Below, one piece after another: positions 9,735 to 18,652 of a DNA stretch of 64,000 nt. The stretch's first letter is position 1. Each line of letters starts with the position of its first letter. The notes beneath the pieces were generated by a model. The model searched no databases and was not told where the DNA came from. It was given only the letters and a program-made list of their open reading frames with translations. Both the position numbers and the translations under genes were made by a program. The DNA is from CAWFFV01 sp963814985. Its GTDB lineage: Bacteria; Chloroflexota; Ktedonobacteria; Ktedonobacterales; Ktedonobacteraceae. Where the stretch lies: contig CAWFFV010000009.1 of NCBI GenBank assembly GCA_963814985.1, forward strand, positions 124,001 through 188,000. Direction: 5' to 3'.

Positions 9735-10419
9735 CTATTTCTGCAATAGCAGTTCTGCTATTGCCTGACCAACACCTTCTGCCGAAGCAGGATTCTGTCC
9801 GGTGACAAGCCTGCCACTCACGGCTACCTTCGCTTGAAACAGTCCGGCTTTTTCCTGTCGCGCTCCCCGCTCAACAAGTTTCGACTCAAGAAGGAAAGGC
9901 ACAACCTTTGTGAGGCCAACTGCCTCCTCTTCCTCGTTAGAGAAAACTGCTACTGTTTTTCCAGCTACAAGGTATTGTCCATTCGACAATTTCAGATTCA
10001 CCAGAGCTGCTGGACCATGACAGACGGCAGCAACAACATCTCCCTGTTCGTAGATTGTTGCAGCAACATGGAGCAAGCCTTCAGCGTTGGGAAAATCCCA
10101 CATCGTGCCATGACCACCAGCAAAGAGGATGGCCGAGTAGCTCTGATGGCGTAATATCGCCTGGGCTGAGCGTGTTTTCCAGTTTGGCAACAAGCTTCGG
10201 ATCATTCAAGAAACGGGCATTTTTAGGATCGTTCAGATCACGGCTGCTCTCGTCCATAGGAGCCTTGCCTCCTTGCGGACTCACGATATCTACCTCAAAG
10301 CCACGATCAACCAGCTCAAAAAATGGATGTGTCACTTCCGGCAAGTAGTAGCCAGTCGGTTTTCCCGTATCTCCCAGAATTCCATGACTCGTGACGGCAA
10401 TCAACACTTTCTTGCTCAC
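9735..10419 (-). pseudogene. DJ-1/PfpI (Hsp31-like) family protein gene, one frameshift
   Basis: The 5' part (10419 to about 10150) encodes KVLIAVTSHG, the YYLPEVTHPFFEL segment and VDIVSPQGG, typical of class I glutamine-amidotransferase-like DJ-1/PfpI proteins. The 3' part continues one frame over with ILFAGGHGTMWDFPN and the nucleophile elbow AAVCHGPAAL. The junction is near 10150, where one extra base (TCAGAGCTAC for TCAGACTAC) breaks the frame. Joined length is about 228 aa, normal for Hsp31-like chaperone/glyoxalase homologues. Catalytic Cys and the glycine loop are intact, so function would be restored if the indel is an error. Confidence 0.8.
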
Positions 10420-10636
10420 AATTGGATTCCTCTTTCATTATGGTACTCAATTGAATGCTTCGGATCTTGTCATTCCTGGCAAGCAACGTTCTGCTTACTG
10501 ATCTGAGTATAAAGCAAGAATAGCCATAATTCCAATTATAAAAACGCTACTGATATATAATTTTATTTATATCAGCGCTAACTCATAGCAGTACAGAAAA
10601 ATTGGGTGAAATATCAATTCCATAGCCACTCGATTT

Positions 10637-10765
10637 CCTCACCACTTGCTGTGACTGCTTGTTTTATGTGGATGGCATGGTTTGCGATGCAAACCATGCA
10701 TCGATGAAACAGGCTTTAAAGCACCTTTGGCGCTGAGAAATCAGGAAAAGGGCTTGGAGTTACTC
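10637..10765 (+). repeat. family A element, degenerate copy A2
   Basis: Same order as A1 but eroded. The centre keeps TTTGC-GAT-GCAAA with imperfect outer arms, followed by a GGCGCTGAGAAATCAGGAAAAGGG tail split by substitutions and a right end resembling GGAGTTACT. It ends 5 nt from the stop of the next minus-strand gene. The rest of 10420-10636 shows nothing further that I recognise. Confidence 0.7.
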
Positions 10766-10769
10766 ATTC

Positions 10770-11177
10770 TTAGCTTATGCGCTCCAGGGTAACGACCGGG
10801 ATCTTGCGATCGGTTTTCTGCTGATACTCGCCAAACTGTGGAAACTGCTCTGCCATTTCAGCATACAGACGCTCACGCTCCTGCGACTCAGCAACTGCTG
10901 CTCGCACCTGGAAACGTTCACTACCGATCTCAACAGTAGCGGTAGGATTGGCAAGCAGATTATGGTACCAGTCAGGGTTGGTAGGCGCGCCAGCTTTGGA
11001 AGCGAAGATAACAAAACGGTCGCCATCAGTAGTGTATGCCAGTGGCGCAACGCGGGGCTGACCACTTTTGGCCCCAATAGTAGTCAATAGGAGCAAAGGG
11101 AGATTGGCAAAATATCCACCAACTTTGCCGCTATTAGCACGAAACTCCGTGATCACCGTCTGATTAAAGTCACTCAT
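10770..11177 (-). CDS. nitroreductase-family deazaflavin (F420)-dependent oxidoreductase
   Basis: 135 aa, the full length of the split-barrel Ddn-like family. Visible hallmarks are the N-terminal LLLLTTIGAKSGQPRVAPLAY strand-turn (the TTxGRKSGxxR cofactor-binding motif, with Ala for Arg) and NPDWYHNLLANPTATVEIG. These proteins use F420H2 to reduce activated alkenes or nitro compounds. No F420 synthesis gene is in the window. LysR-type gene upstream on the same strand may be a separate unit (about 86 nt between). Confidence 0.85.
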   Translation of the reverse strand: MSDFNQTVITEFRANSGKVGGYFANLPLLLLTTIGAKSGQPRVAPLAYTTDGDRFVIFASKAGAPTNPDWYHNLLANPTATVEIGSERFQVRAAVAESQERERLYAEMAEQFPQFGEYQQKTDRKIPVVTLERIS

Positions 11178-11263
11178 ATATACTCCTTACTTACTTTAAC
11201 TTTCTAGCTTATAAAACCATAGTAAAGGACAAATTTATTCCGCTGAAAGCTGGAGTCCACCAT

Positions 11264-12208
11264 CTATTCTGCTGTTGCCTGCAACAATTCTGCTGTTGCC
11301 CGCAACAATTCCCGCACACGTTGGATCTCTGGATGATAGCGATCCATCTTGCGATAGGCAAGCCAGAGTTCATTGACGGTAGGTTCGAGCGAGTCCCAGA
11401 TTACACGCAAACGACCAGCTTCGATAGCTTCACGACAGAGATACTCGGGCAAGATGCTAATCCCGTAGCCCAGTTCTACAGCCTTCTCAATAGCATGTAA
11501 ATTGGGGATGACGAATGTGGGTTGGAAGTTTACTCGTTGATCGAAAAGCTGTTGCCAGAAGCGACGGATGATGGGCAATTCTACACCATAACTGATCCAC
11601 GGTTGTGTTTGTAGCCATTGCTCAAGCTGGGATAATGACTCGGCGTCCTCTCCCTCTATTTCAGGAGGAACAACATCAGGAGAACCCACCAGCAAGAAAT
11701 GCTCTTCTTCCAGCCTGCGATATTCAACATCGCTTTGTGGGAGCCGTTGCGTAGCAACCACAAGATCTAACTCACCTTGCGCTAACCCCTCCACCAGTTG
11801 TTGCGTTATCCCAAACTGGACCCATAAGCGGAAAGGAATATTTTTCAACCGTGCTAAAGCCACTTCCGAGAAATATTCCAGCGGCGCGCCAAGACGGACG
11901 AGGGGTAATTGCGATGCATGAGTATCGCGTAGCTCTTGTGAGACCTGTTCAAGCTTTTCCAGCGCCTGGATGACATGGCAATACAGCTCTTTGCCCCGCT
12001 CAGTGGGAACCATGCGTCGTGGTGTACGTGTAAAAAGTGCGGCCCCTACGGCAGATTCGAGTGCGGCAAGATGCTGGGTCACGGCAGGTTGGGTCAGGAA
12101 ACGTGCCTGCGCTGCACCCGAAACAGTGCCAATACGGTAAATCGCTAGAAAGCTGCGATACCAATCGAAATCGACATCGAGCATTGCGTCATGACTTCTC
12201 TTTTGCAT
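11264..12208 (-). CDS. LysR-family transcriptional regulator
   Basis: About 314 aa. N-terminal winged helix-turn-helix (FLAIYRIGTVSGAAQARF, then TQPAVTQHLAALE and LFTRTPRRMVPTERG) and a C-terminal periplasmic-binding-like effector domain. ATG 12208 follows AAGGAG by 8 nt and is preferred to ATG 12226. The final residues carry a duplicated ATAELL(R/Q) heptad from a 21-bp tandem repeat. Target unknown; the downstream deazaflavin oxidoreductase gene is a candidate. Confidence 0.88.
   Translation of the reverse strand: MQKRSHDAMLDVDFDWYRSFLAIYRIGTVSGAAQARFLTQPAVTQHLAALESAVGAALFTRTPRRMVPTERGKELYCHVIQALEKLEQVSQELRDTHASQLPLVRLGAPLEYFSEVALARLKNIPFRLWVQFGITQQLVEGLAQGELDLVVATQRLPQSDVEYRRLEEEHFLLVGSPDVVPPEIEGEDAESLSQLEQWLQTQPWISYGVELPIIRRFWQQLFDQRVNFQPTFVIPNLHAIEKAVELGYGISILPEYLCREAIEAGRLRVIWDSLEPTVNELWLAYRKMDRYHPEIQRVRELLRATAELLQATAE
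11266..11307 (-). repeat. 21-bp tandem duplication at the lysR 3' end
   Basis: Two consecutive 21-bp units (11266-11286 and 11287-11307) differ at one base and duplicate seven codons without breaking the frame; they add a second copy of the terminal heptad. Confidence 0.85.
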
Positions 12209-12237
12209 AGTGTTGCTCCTTGACATAAGGTCTCAAT

Positions 12238-12275
12238 TCGTAGGTGCGCGGTTGACAAGCCAATTTTACACCAAT
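12238..12275 (+). repeat. family B inverted-repeat element, partial end
   Basis: The sequence CGTAGGTGCGCGGTTGACAA matches the terminal repeat of family B copies at 12598 and 63113; only one end is recognisable here. It is part of the 440-bp gene-free stretch 12240-12680, which otherwise holds families D and B. Confidence 0.6.
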
Positions 12276-12390
12276 GGCATAACAGGTATAGTCTTATCAC
12301 CATAAATTGTCTCTAGAGAAGTGATTACCAAATGTTGCTCTCCGACGTAAAGATACCATTCGTAGTACTCTGTACCTTCAATGGGACCCA

Positions 12391-12551
12391 AGGGTAGGGA
12401 CCACGTTTAGGCGTCCAGCGATTCATCGCGGCTATAATAGGCAAATACGCATACGTCGTGTAATACTCTCAAACCAACTTCAGATCATTCTTGATCTTCA
12501 ACCAGATATGCGCGATGAATGCGAGACGCCGTAAACGTGGTCCCTACCCCT
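12391..12551. repeat. family D inverted-repeat element
   Basis: About 40-bp imperfect terminal inverted repeats (12391-12430 and 12511-12551). Both contain GGGTAGGGACCACGTTTA and ATTCATCGCG, separated by about 80 bp without coding potential. It is MITE-like. I see only one copy in this window and no clear target duplication. Confidence 0.65.
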
Positions 12552-12597
12552 TTCGGGGTCCACTTCCCCTTCCTGCGGACTCAATGACATTTGACAG

Positions 12598-12675
12598 AGT
12601 CGTAGGGGCGCGGTTTACAAGCCCGTACCCGTAATGCCGTTGATGTGAACAGGGGCTTGTCAACCCGCACCTACA
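12598..12675 (+). repeat. family B inverted-repeat element, short copy
   Basis: Begins CGTAGGGGCGCGGTTTACAA and ends with the inverted equivalent (GGGGCTTGTCAACCCGCACC, then TAC) around about 25 bp. It sits 8 nt beyond the stop of the NACHT gene. Shares its ends with 63113-63233. Confidence 0.7.
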
Positions 12676-12682
12676 CCCCATA

Positions 12683-15600
12683 TCACTTCCTCCCCAAAAC
12701 CTCCTCCACCGCCTCACACACCTCCTTCACCTTAGACAACTTCCCCACTTCCAACGCCGCCCTGGCATCAGGTATCTTCGGATCAGCACGTTTTAGCGCA
12801 GATACATAAGCCTCCTGTACACACCTCTCTGTTGCACCTTCTGCCTCTCGCAACACAAACGCAATCTCATTCGCAGAGCGGACAGGCAGATAGCATAGCA
12901 CATCCAATGTTGCTTCCCTTATTTCATCTACATTCGTCAATCCAAAACAAGCATTGACACTATCCACAATTTGCTTGACTTCAAGCTCAACAACATCACC
13001 CAACTCGTCTTCCTCTTGCATTTGAAGGATACGTCCAAGAAGAATCGTTAGCAAATCTGTAGACTGGATAGGATCGCTAGAAAGAAGATATTTTCCAGCC
13101 TGCGCTGCAACCTTGTCAGTAAGAAACTCGCCTCTCAGGTATCTCAGGTCTCTTAGATCTCTCATATACCTCAGGTTTCTCAAGTCTCTAAGATGCCTTT
13201 GATATCTTCCATATCTCGGGTCTCTTCTCAGGTCACTCAGGTCCCTCAGGTCACTCAGGTCTCTAAGATATCTCATATCTCTTAGGTATCTTAGATATCT
13301 AAGGTATCTTAGATCTCCTAAATCTCCCAAATATCTCAGTTCTCTCAAATATCTCAAATATCTCAGATCTCTTAGATCCCTCAGGTCCCTTATGTTCCTT
13401 ATATCCCTCATATCTCTCAAGCCTCTCATGTACCTCATATATCTCAGGTCTCTCAAGTCATTACTCACAGAGGCAATAAAGCGCTGAGCGCTACGCCGTA
13501 CAGTAACTTGATTCTTCTTGTAATGTCCCAAAATACAGTCCACTAGCTGCTTTTGTTCTTGCTGCTTTTGTTCTTGCTGCTCAGGAAAGAGCGCAACCCA
13601 CAGCAGTGCTACTTCCTGATAGGTGGCATAGCGACCTGAGTTTAGTTGAGTCAACAGATAGGTTTGCCAGATTTGCCGCCAGGGTTTGGCCGAGTTATCA
13701 GTCGCTTTTTGCACCATGATTAATATATGTGAGGCAGTTGGATAGCTTACTTCCTCAGCACTATCAAGCAGGGCTTCATGAATGTTAAGGCAGGTATCCA
13801 CATCGCGTTCAGTGATACGCCATGGTGTTCTATATTGATCACGTAGCGTTATCCACCGTTTGATGGCTGCTTCATAACGCTGATAGTTGTCTTCTGATAA
13901 GGGAACAACGGCAGGAGTAATCAGAGTACCGGATTCCAACGAGTAGCGAGCAAGCTGACGCAGATGCTCAGGATGCTCCTTGAAGTGTTGATGTACATTG
14001 TCCAAAAGTTGTCCGGCAGGTCCTGGTCTACCCATGAAAGAGAGAGCGCTTAACGCCAGGTCAGCTACATTCAAGTCTGATGATTCAGACATATGAGGAG
14101 CTGACTGAAATTTACCCACAGCAGGTAGGCCTGCCAGAGCCAGCAGAGGAGGTACAAGCGTCTCAAAAATGACCTCTGGGCAGGATTGTATTTCCTGGGC
14201 AATCATAGTAAGCAAAGTCAGACTGGCACGCTGCTGTGCCCTCCGCTTTCCGTCACTTATGCTCTCAGAGAGCACTACAAGCAATGGCGGGCGATAGACC
14301 TCTTGGGAGAGACTGAGCAACCAGCGGCATATCACTTTCTCGATCTGCTCACAAATTCTAAATTCTCGGCTCCTTTGTGCATCTTCATATTTTTGTAAGA
14401 GTTGCTCTGCAATGCGTTTCTCAAGCACAGCGTCTATCGTCAAGGCTTTCGACTCGATCACACATTCGGCGGCAAGCACAACATCGTTTGCCGTATCCTG
14501 GAGAGTTGTTCTCTGAGAAGAGTCCAGCAGGACACGAATAATCTCGCTCGCTACCTGCTCATTTTCGGTGCTTTGATAGGCTACAGCCAGCAAAAAAGGC
14601 TCACGCCACAGGGCATCATGGCGCAGCGCTCGTTCGACAAGTTTTTCGATCCATTCCTGCGGCTTGAGTTTAATTTGATTGAGCACATAACGAGCAGCAA
14701 AGTACTCCTGGAAGGTGCGATGCATAAACCCGAAGTAGTCACCTGTACGCTGTACAAAGATCCCTCCACGCTCACGGATACGCTGTAAAAATCTCTCTGC
14801 CTCAGTTGCTCTCTCCTCAGGTGTTCCGCCAGTAATAGCCTCTACCAATAAATCCATAACTTCTCTACGACGAGCGAAACTATTTCCTGTTTCCTGCATC
14901 TGAAAGGCCAGTGGACCAAGATATTGCATTGCTTGCACTTCAGGAACAATTGCCAGTTTTTTGGCAATATTGCGATTTTCCAGCAAGGTCGTTGTGACCA
15001 CACGATATAGTTCAACACGCTGCCGGGGAAGGACAATGCTATTTTGCTGCATGACCGCCAGTAAGGTCAGCAAAAGTGGATTTTCGGCCAGATCACGTAC
15101 ACCTTGATTACCCTTGATGGCAGAGCTGAGGTCTTTCACGCGCCGCTCTACTTCTTGAGCAAGAGCCTCATCACCCTGGTCTTCTTGCTTCTCTGCTCCC
15201 AGGTTACGATCACGACGTATGCTGGCACGACACCAGCGCGGCAAGAAGTAGTCAATCTGCTCGGTTGTTAACTCAGCGATTGTATAGTGGAGATAATCGG
15301 GGAAGGCCGCCTGATCATAGCCTGCCACACGTGAGGTGATCAGAAAGCGATTAAATATTTTCTGGGAACCATCACGGTGTGCTTGCACAAATGTCTTGAT
15401 GGCATCCTGCACACTTTCCCGCGTTTTCGGATTACTCACCTCATCCAGTCCATCAAACATTACAAGACAGGAACCAGTATACAAAGATTGGTGAATAAAT
15501 GTAGTACATCCGGAGATATTTAGCTCATCAAGCACAAGCATTAAATAGTTCGAGACAGAAAGAACTGGAGTTTTCTCCAGTTCAGAGGCATACTTTCCCA

Positions 15601-15727
15601 GACGTAGCAAGATGGGGATCAGTGGAGGCTCGAAGCGTTGCGGTTCTGGCATATCAGGATCAGCCTGACGAAGACCATGACGCGCCATACGCAGGGTCAG
15701 GCGTTCCATCAGTGTGCTTTTCCCCAT
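12683..15727 (-). CDS. NACHT-type STAND ATPase, main part (downstream of an in-frame amber)
   Basis: 1014 aa from ATG 15727. GMGKST (P-loop) is at the very start, then a Walker B-like LVMFDGLDEVSN and sensor RFLITSRVAGYD, with winged-helix and helical repeats beyond: a NACHT signalling ATPase. Around residues 756-865 lies an unusual Leu-Arg-Asp/Tyr triplet repeat, followed by about 150 helical residues. The frame continues upstream through TAG 15740-15742 into the membrane-anchored N-terminus. The stop directly precedes GFPGMGKST, so this part alone begins inside the P-loop and would be crippled unless TAG is read through or is an error. Bacterial NACHT proteins often act in phage defence. 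Confidence 0.8.
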   Translation of the reverse strand: MGKSTLMERLTLRMARHGLRQADPDMPEPQRFEPPLIPILLRLGKYASELEKTPVLSVSNYLMLVLDELNISGCTTFIHQSLYTGSCLVMFDGLDEVSNPKTRESVQDAIKTFVQAHRDGSQKIFNRFLITSRVAGYDQAAFPDYLHYTIAELTTEQIDYFLPRWCRASIRRDRNLGAEKQEDQGDEALAQEVERRVKDLSSAIKGNQGVRDLAENPLLLTLLAVMQQNSIVLPRQRVELYRVVTTTLLENRNIAKKLAIVPEVQAMQYLGPLAFQMQETGNSFARRREVMDLLVEAITGGTPEERATEAERFLQRIRERGGIFVQRTGDYFGFMHRTFQEYFAARYVLNQIKLKPQEWIEKLVERALRHDALWREPFLLAVAYQSTENEQVASEIIRVLLDSSQRTTLQDTANDVVLAAECVIESKALTIDAVLEKRIAEQLLQKYEDAQRSREFRICEQIEKVICRWLLSLSQEVYRPPLLVVLSESISDGKRRAQQRASLTLLTMIAQEIQSCPEVIFETLVPPLLALAGLPAVGKFQSAPHMSESSDLNVADLALSALSFMGRPGPAGQLLDNVHQHFKEHPEHLRQLARYSLESGTLITPAVVPLSEDNYQRYEAAIKRWITLRDQYRTPWRITERDVDTCLNIHEALLDSAEEVSYPTASHILIMVQKATDNSAKPWRQIWQTYLLTQLNSGRYATYQEVALLWVALFPEQQEQKQQEQKQLVDCILGHYKKNQVTVRRSAQRFIASVSNDLRDLRYMRYMRGLRDMRDIRNIRDLRDLRDLRYLRYLRELRYLGDLGDLRYLRYLRYLRDMRYLRDLSDLRDLSDLRRDPRYGRYQRHLRDLRNLRYMRDLRDLRYLRGEFLTDKVAAQAGKYLLSSDPIQSTDLLTILLGRILQMQEEDELGDVVELEVKQIVDSVNACFGLTNVDEIREATLDVLCYLPVRSANEIAFVLREAEGATERCVQEAYVSALKRADPKIPDARAALEVGKLSKVKEVCEAVEEVLGRK
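13132..13458 (-). repeat. coding 9-bp repeat tract, (Leu-Arg-Asp/Tyr)n
   Basis: About 32 triplets of pattern [LMI]-[RGS]-[DYNEG] with one 13-residue interruption. In DNA this is a degenerate 9-bp unit close to CTCAGGTCT on the + strand. No stop or frame break occurs over about 327 bp despite the low complexity. Confidence 0.85.
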
Positions 15728-15739
15728 TCCAGGGAATCC

Positions 15740-16369
15740 CTAAATCACAGCCGCCGGATGATCACTGGTAAGATGTTGCCAGAGGTCAGCAATGCTAATC
15801 CTATCACTATCATTGAGGAGATGTTGCCAGTTCCTCTCAGCATCCAACACAATACGATCTAGCTCCCTGGCAAACGTACCACTCTTCACACACTCACGGT
15901 AATACTCTAGCTCTTTATCCGTAAGGGGATAGTCCGTTCTTGGTCGATTTGGGCGCAGTTGCAGGGGAATAAAGACTTCATCCAGGCGCACACTTTCAGA
16001 GATCAGGCCCGCAGGAATGCCTCTGAGTGTTAGCGTCTCTGTTTCCACTGCCATACGCTTGAGATACTGTTTCTTCAGTTCTCTGGCGGACGGTGCCACA
16101 GAGAGGCGACTGGTCAGACCAGCAATAATGGTCAATGCTAATATACCGATAAAAATAGTGAGAATGACAAAGGGATGCTGAGAAACAATCCCGATGGGGA
16201 GTTTAGCAAAACTTGTAGGATCTAGAAAAGCCCAACCCACGCCTGCGCCCAGCACAATATTAAGTACAATCGTACTCCAAACGAACTCACGCTTTCCCCA
16301 AAACCATTTACAGGGCTTGATGAGCCATTGTGGTATATTGAATGTATCATCACTACTACTCTTTGACAT
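15740..16369 (-). CDS. membrane-anchored N-terminal part of the NACHT protein
   Basis: About 209 aa from ATG 16369 (GAGGTG 6 nt upstream; ATG 16390 is less likely). Two membrane segments are visible (around FVWSTIVLNIVLGAGVGWAF and FVILTIFIGILALTIIAGL). A cytoplasmic linker ends with ADLWQHLTSDHPAAVI and TAG. The next codons in the same frame encode GFPGMGKST, so the two ORFs are one gene and the amber most simply replaces a Gln codon (CAG). Anchoring suggests that the NACHT sensor works at the inner face of the membrane. Confidence 0.7.
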   Translation of the reverse strand: MSKSSSDDTFNIPQWLIKPCKWFWGKREFVWSTIVLNIVLGAGVGWAFLDPTSFAKLPIGIVSQHPFVILTIFIGILALTIIAGLTSRLSVAPSARELKKQYLKRMAVETETLTLRGIPAGLISESVRLDEVFIPLQLRPNRPRTDYPLTDKELEYYRECVKSGTFARELDRIVLDAERNWQHLLNDSDRISIADLWQHLTSDHPAAVI

Positions 16370-16548
16370 ACTTTTCACCTCAACGAGCAATTGAATATAT
16401 TATCTCTACTGTATCTGTAGTATAATGGCTAGAGCTAAAACAGGCAAGTCAAGCCTCTGATTACATAACGGATACACTGATCGTTTTTCTCATTCGCTCT
16501 TGTCTGAACTCTTGTTTGGCATCTCGCACACACGAAAGAAGGCTTGCG

Positions 16549-17499
16549 ATGCAGTTACAAAGACCATCTTCCCGCACCGGGGCAATCCTCAGTCTCGTAG
16601 GAGCCGCCTGTGCTCTGCCTGGCTTCTCCCTTCCTCTCCTCGCTGGATCAGGTAGTGACGTGACTTCATCCGAATGGCAATTGCTCGTATCTCGATGGCA
16701 ACTACTCACATTCTCGCGTGGGCCTCTGTTTTTTATTTTTGGTGGGCTGTCTGCGCTGCTTCTCACTCTTGTGTTACTATTTGCACTGGTTATTCTGTCT
16801 ACAAGCATCTCAGCCTGTTTCAATATCCTCTCGTTTCGGTTCCTCACGCTGAGGCGTATCGCTGCGATCAATGGATTGCTCATTCAGTCTATCCTGAGCA
16901 TCATTGTTCTCAACAATGCTAACCTTACTCAAACTATTGGTTCGGGTCTCGTTCTTTTGCTGCTGGGATTTCTTCTCAGTGTGGTTGGAGCACTTCTCAG
17001 CAGGATACCCCGCTCAACCCCTCACCAGAAGCCTGTCTCGTCATCGTCCCAGCATGCTCGCACTGGCACGATCCTCAGCCTCCTGGGGAGTACTCTGGTC
17101 CTCTGCGGCATTTTTTCCCTCCCAATGCTCATTGTCGGTGGAGGCATTGGAAACCCGAATAACATACACTACCCCACATTTGAGTGGTCTGTGGTGCACA
17201 ACATGTTCTTTGGTTCCGGTTCGTTGGGGTTGCAAGCGATTGCAGTGTTATTTGCTCTTCCCTTGCTATCTATGCTTTTAGTTCTGGGCACGAGTATCGC
17301 AAGATTTTTTCGGGAACTTCCACCTGGAATGATCATCTGGAGACGTATAGCTGCTATAGAAGGGCTGATCGTTCAAGGTCTGCTGGTGGTCCTCGCATAC
17401 ATCCTCTATAGCATTAGTCTTTCACCGGATTTTGGAGGAGGGTCTGGTCTCGCGCTTCTTGGCTTCATGGTCATGATTGTTGGCACATTTCTCAATTGA
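16549..17499 (+). CDS. multi-pass membrane protein with an internal duplication
   Basis: About 316 aa with 7-8 hydrophobic segments. The two halves repeat each other: RTGAILSLVG...LPGFSLPLL in the first and RTGTILSLLG...CGIFSLPML in the second, each followed by a LRRIAAINGL / WRRIAAIEGL segment. I do not recognise the family. ATG 16549 is preferred to 16516 because GAAGG precedes it. The next gene on the strand, 135 nt on, is an ABC exporter ATPase; a link is only positional. Confidence 0.6.
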   Translation: MQLQRPSSRTGAILSLVGAACALPGFSLPLLAGSGSDVTSSEWQLLVSRWQLLTFSRGPLFFIFGGLSALLLTLVLLFALVILSTSISACFNILSFRFLTLRRIAAINGLLIQSILSIIVLNNANLTQTIGSGLVLLLLGFLLSVVGALLSRIPRSTPHQKPVSSSSQHARTGTILSLLGSTLVLCGIFSLPMLIVGGGIGNPNNIHYPTFEWSVVHNMFFGSGSLGLQAIAVLFALPLLSMLLVLGTSIARFFRELPPGMIIWRRIAAIEGLIVQGLLVVLAYILYSISLSPDFGGGSGLALLGFMVMIVGTFLN

Positions 17500-17634
17500 C
17501 CTCTCCATAGGAGCGTTGAGACAAAAATTATGGTAAACCACACAGCCTATTGGCTTTATTGCGCAACACATCCTCTATGCTGCTCGTATAGAAAGTGCAA
17601 CAAACAAAATCTATAACAGCAACATGAGGATAAC

Positions 17635-18651
17635 ATGCAGTACACCAGTGAAGCATCTACTTCACAACAAGATAACGCTCTTCAGCTATCGCAACAAACA
17701 ACAGCGACAACAGCATCTCCAACCCCAATTATCAAAGTTGAGCATCTAATAAAACGCTACAAACGCGAAGAAATTAACGCTGTTGATGATATTTCATTCA
17801 CAGTAACCCCAGGTTCGCTCTTTGCGCTTCTCGGGCCTAACGGAGCAGGTAAAACGACGACCATCTCTATCCTGACAACAACACTCACACCGACCTCCGG
17901 CAATGTCCTGATTGCGGGCTATGATGTCTCGAAACAGGCCAAAAAGGTACGTGATACGATTGGCATCATCTTTCAAAAACCAAGCCTGGATTTGAATCTG
18001 ACCGCTGAAGAAAATATTCGCTTCCATGCGACACTCTATGGCCTCTATCCATTTCGCCCATCCTATCGAATGATGCCTCGTGCCTATCGAGAGCAGATTG
18101 AAAACCTCTCTACCATCCTGGGCATCAGGGAAGACCTCTTTAGATCTGTCAAAAAATATTCTGGCGGTATGAAACGCAAATTAGAGATTCTGCGTAGCTT
18201 GCTGCATCACCCCAGGGTACTCTTTCTGGATGAGCCGACCTCTGGTCTTGATCCATCCAGCCGCAGAAGTCTCTGGGACTATCTGCGACTGGTCCGCAAG
18301 GAAAACGGGACAACTGTGTTTTTGACCACCCATTATCTAGAAGAGGCCGAGCAAGCAGATAGCATTTGTATTATTAATAAAGGGAAGATCGTGTCTCATG
18401 GCACGCCTGCACAGGTCAAGACGGAGCTGGTGGAGGAATATCTGCTGATTGATGCAGAGAATCGCGACGCGCTCCGCGATGAACTCAGGCGTCTCCACCT
18501 TCCATTTACAGAGACACCACAGTTTCGGCTCCCACTCAACACAGGAGCGATTCATGCAACATTGAAAGCTATTGAGACGCCGCTCACATGCGTTCAGACA
18601 CACACCCCAACGCTTGAGGATGCCTATATAGAAATTGTAGGAGAGCAATAA
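17635..18651 (+). CDS. ABC-2 type exporter, ATP-binding protein
   Basis: 338 aa. Walker A GPNGAGKTT (about residues 67-75), Q-loop region IIFQKPSLD, signature YSGGMKRKLEI, Walker B VLFLDEPTSGLD and H-loop TTHYLEEAEQ. The C-terminal extension is typical of the DrrA/daunorubicin-resistance subgroup. Energises export through the permease encoded 1 nt downstream. ATG 17635 follows GAGGATAAC. The substrate is not evident; drugs or lipids are usual for the group. Confidence 0.92.
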   Translation: MQYTSEASTSQQDNALQLSQQTTATTASPTPIIKVEHLIKRYKREEINAVDDISFTVTPGSLFALLGPNGAGKTTTISILTTTLTPTSGNVLIAGYDVSKQAKKVRDTIGIIFQKPSLDLNLTAEENIRFHATLYGLYPFRPSYRMMPRAYREQIENLSTILGIREDLFRSVKKYSGGMKRKLEILRSLLHHPRVLFLDEPTSGLDPSSRRSLWDYLRLVRKENGTTVFLTTHYLEEAEQADSICIINKGKIVSHGTPAQVKTELVEEYLLIDAENRDALRDELRRLHLPFTETPQFRLPLNTGAIHATLKAIETPLTCVQTHTPTLEDAYIEIVGEQ

Positions 18652-18652
18652 C

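Noticed and set aside
13132..13458. Possible CRISPR array
   Set aside because: The unit is 9 bp without spacers and is a continuous coding frame.
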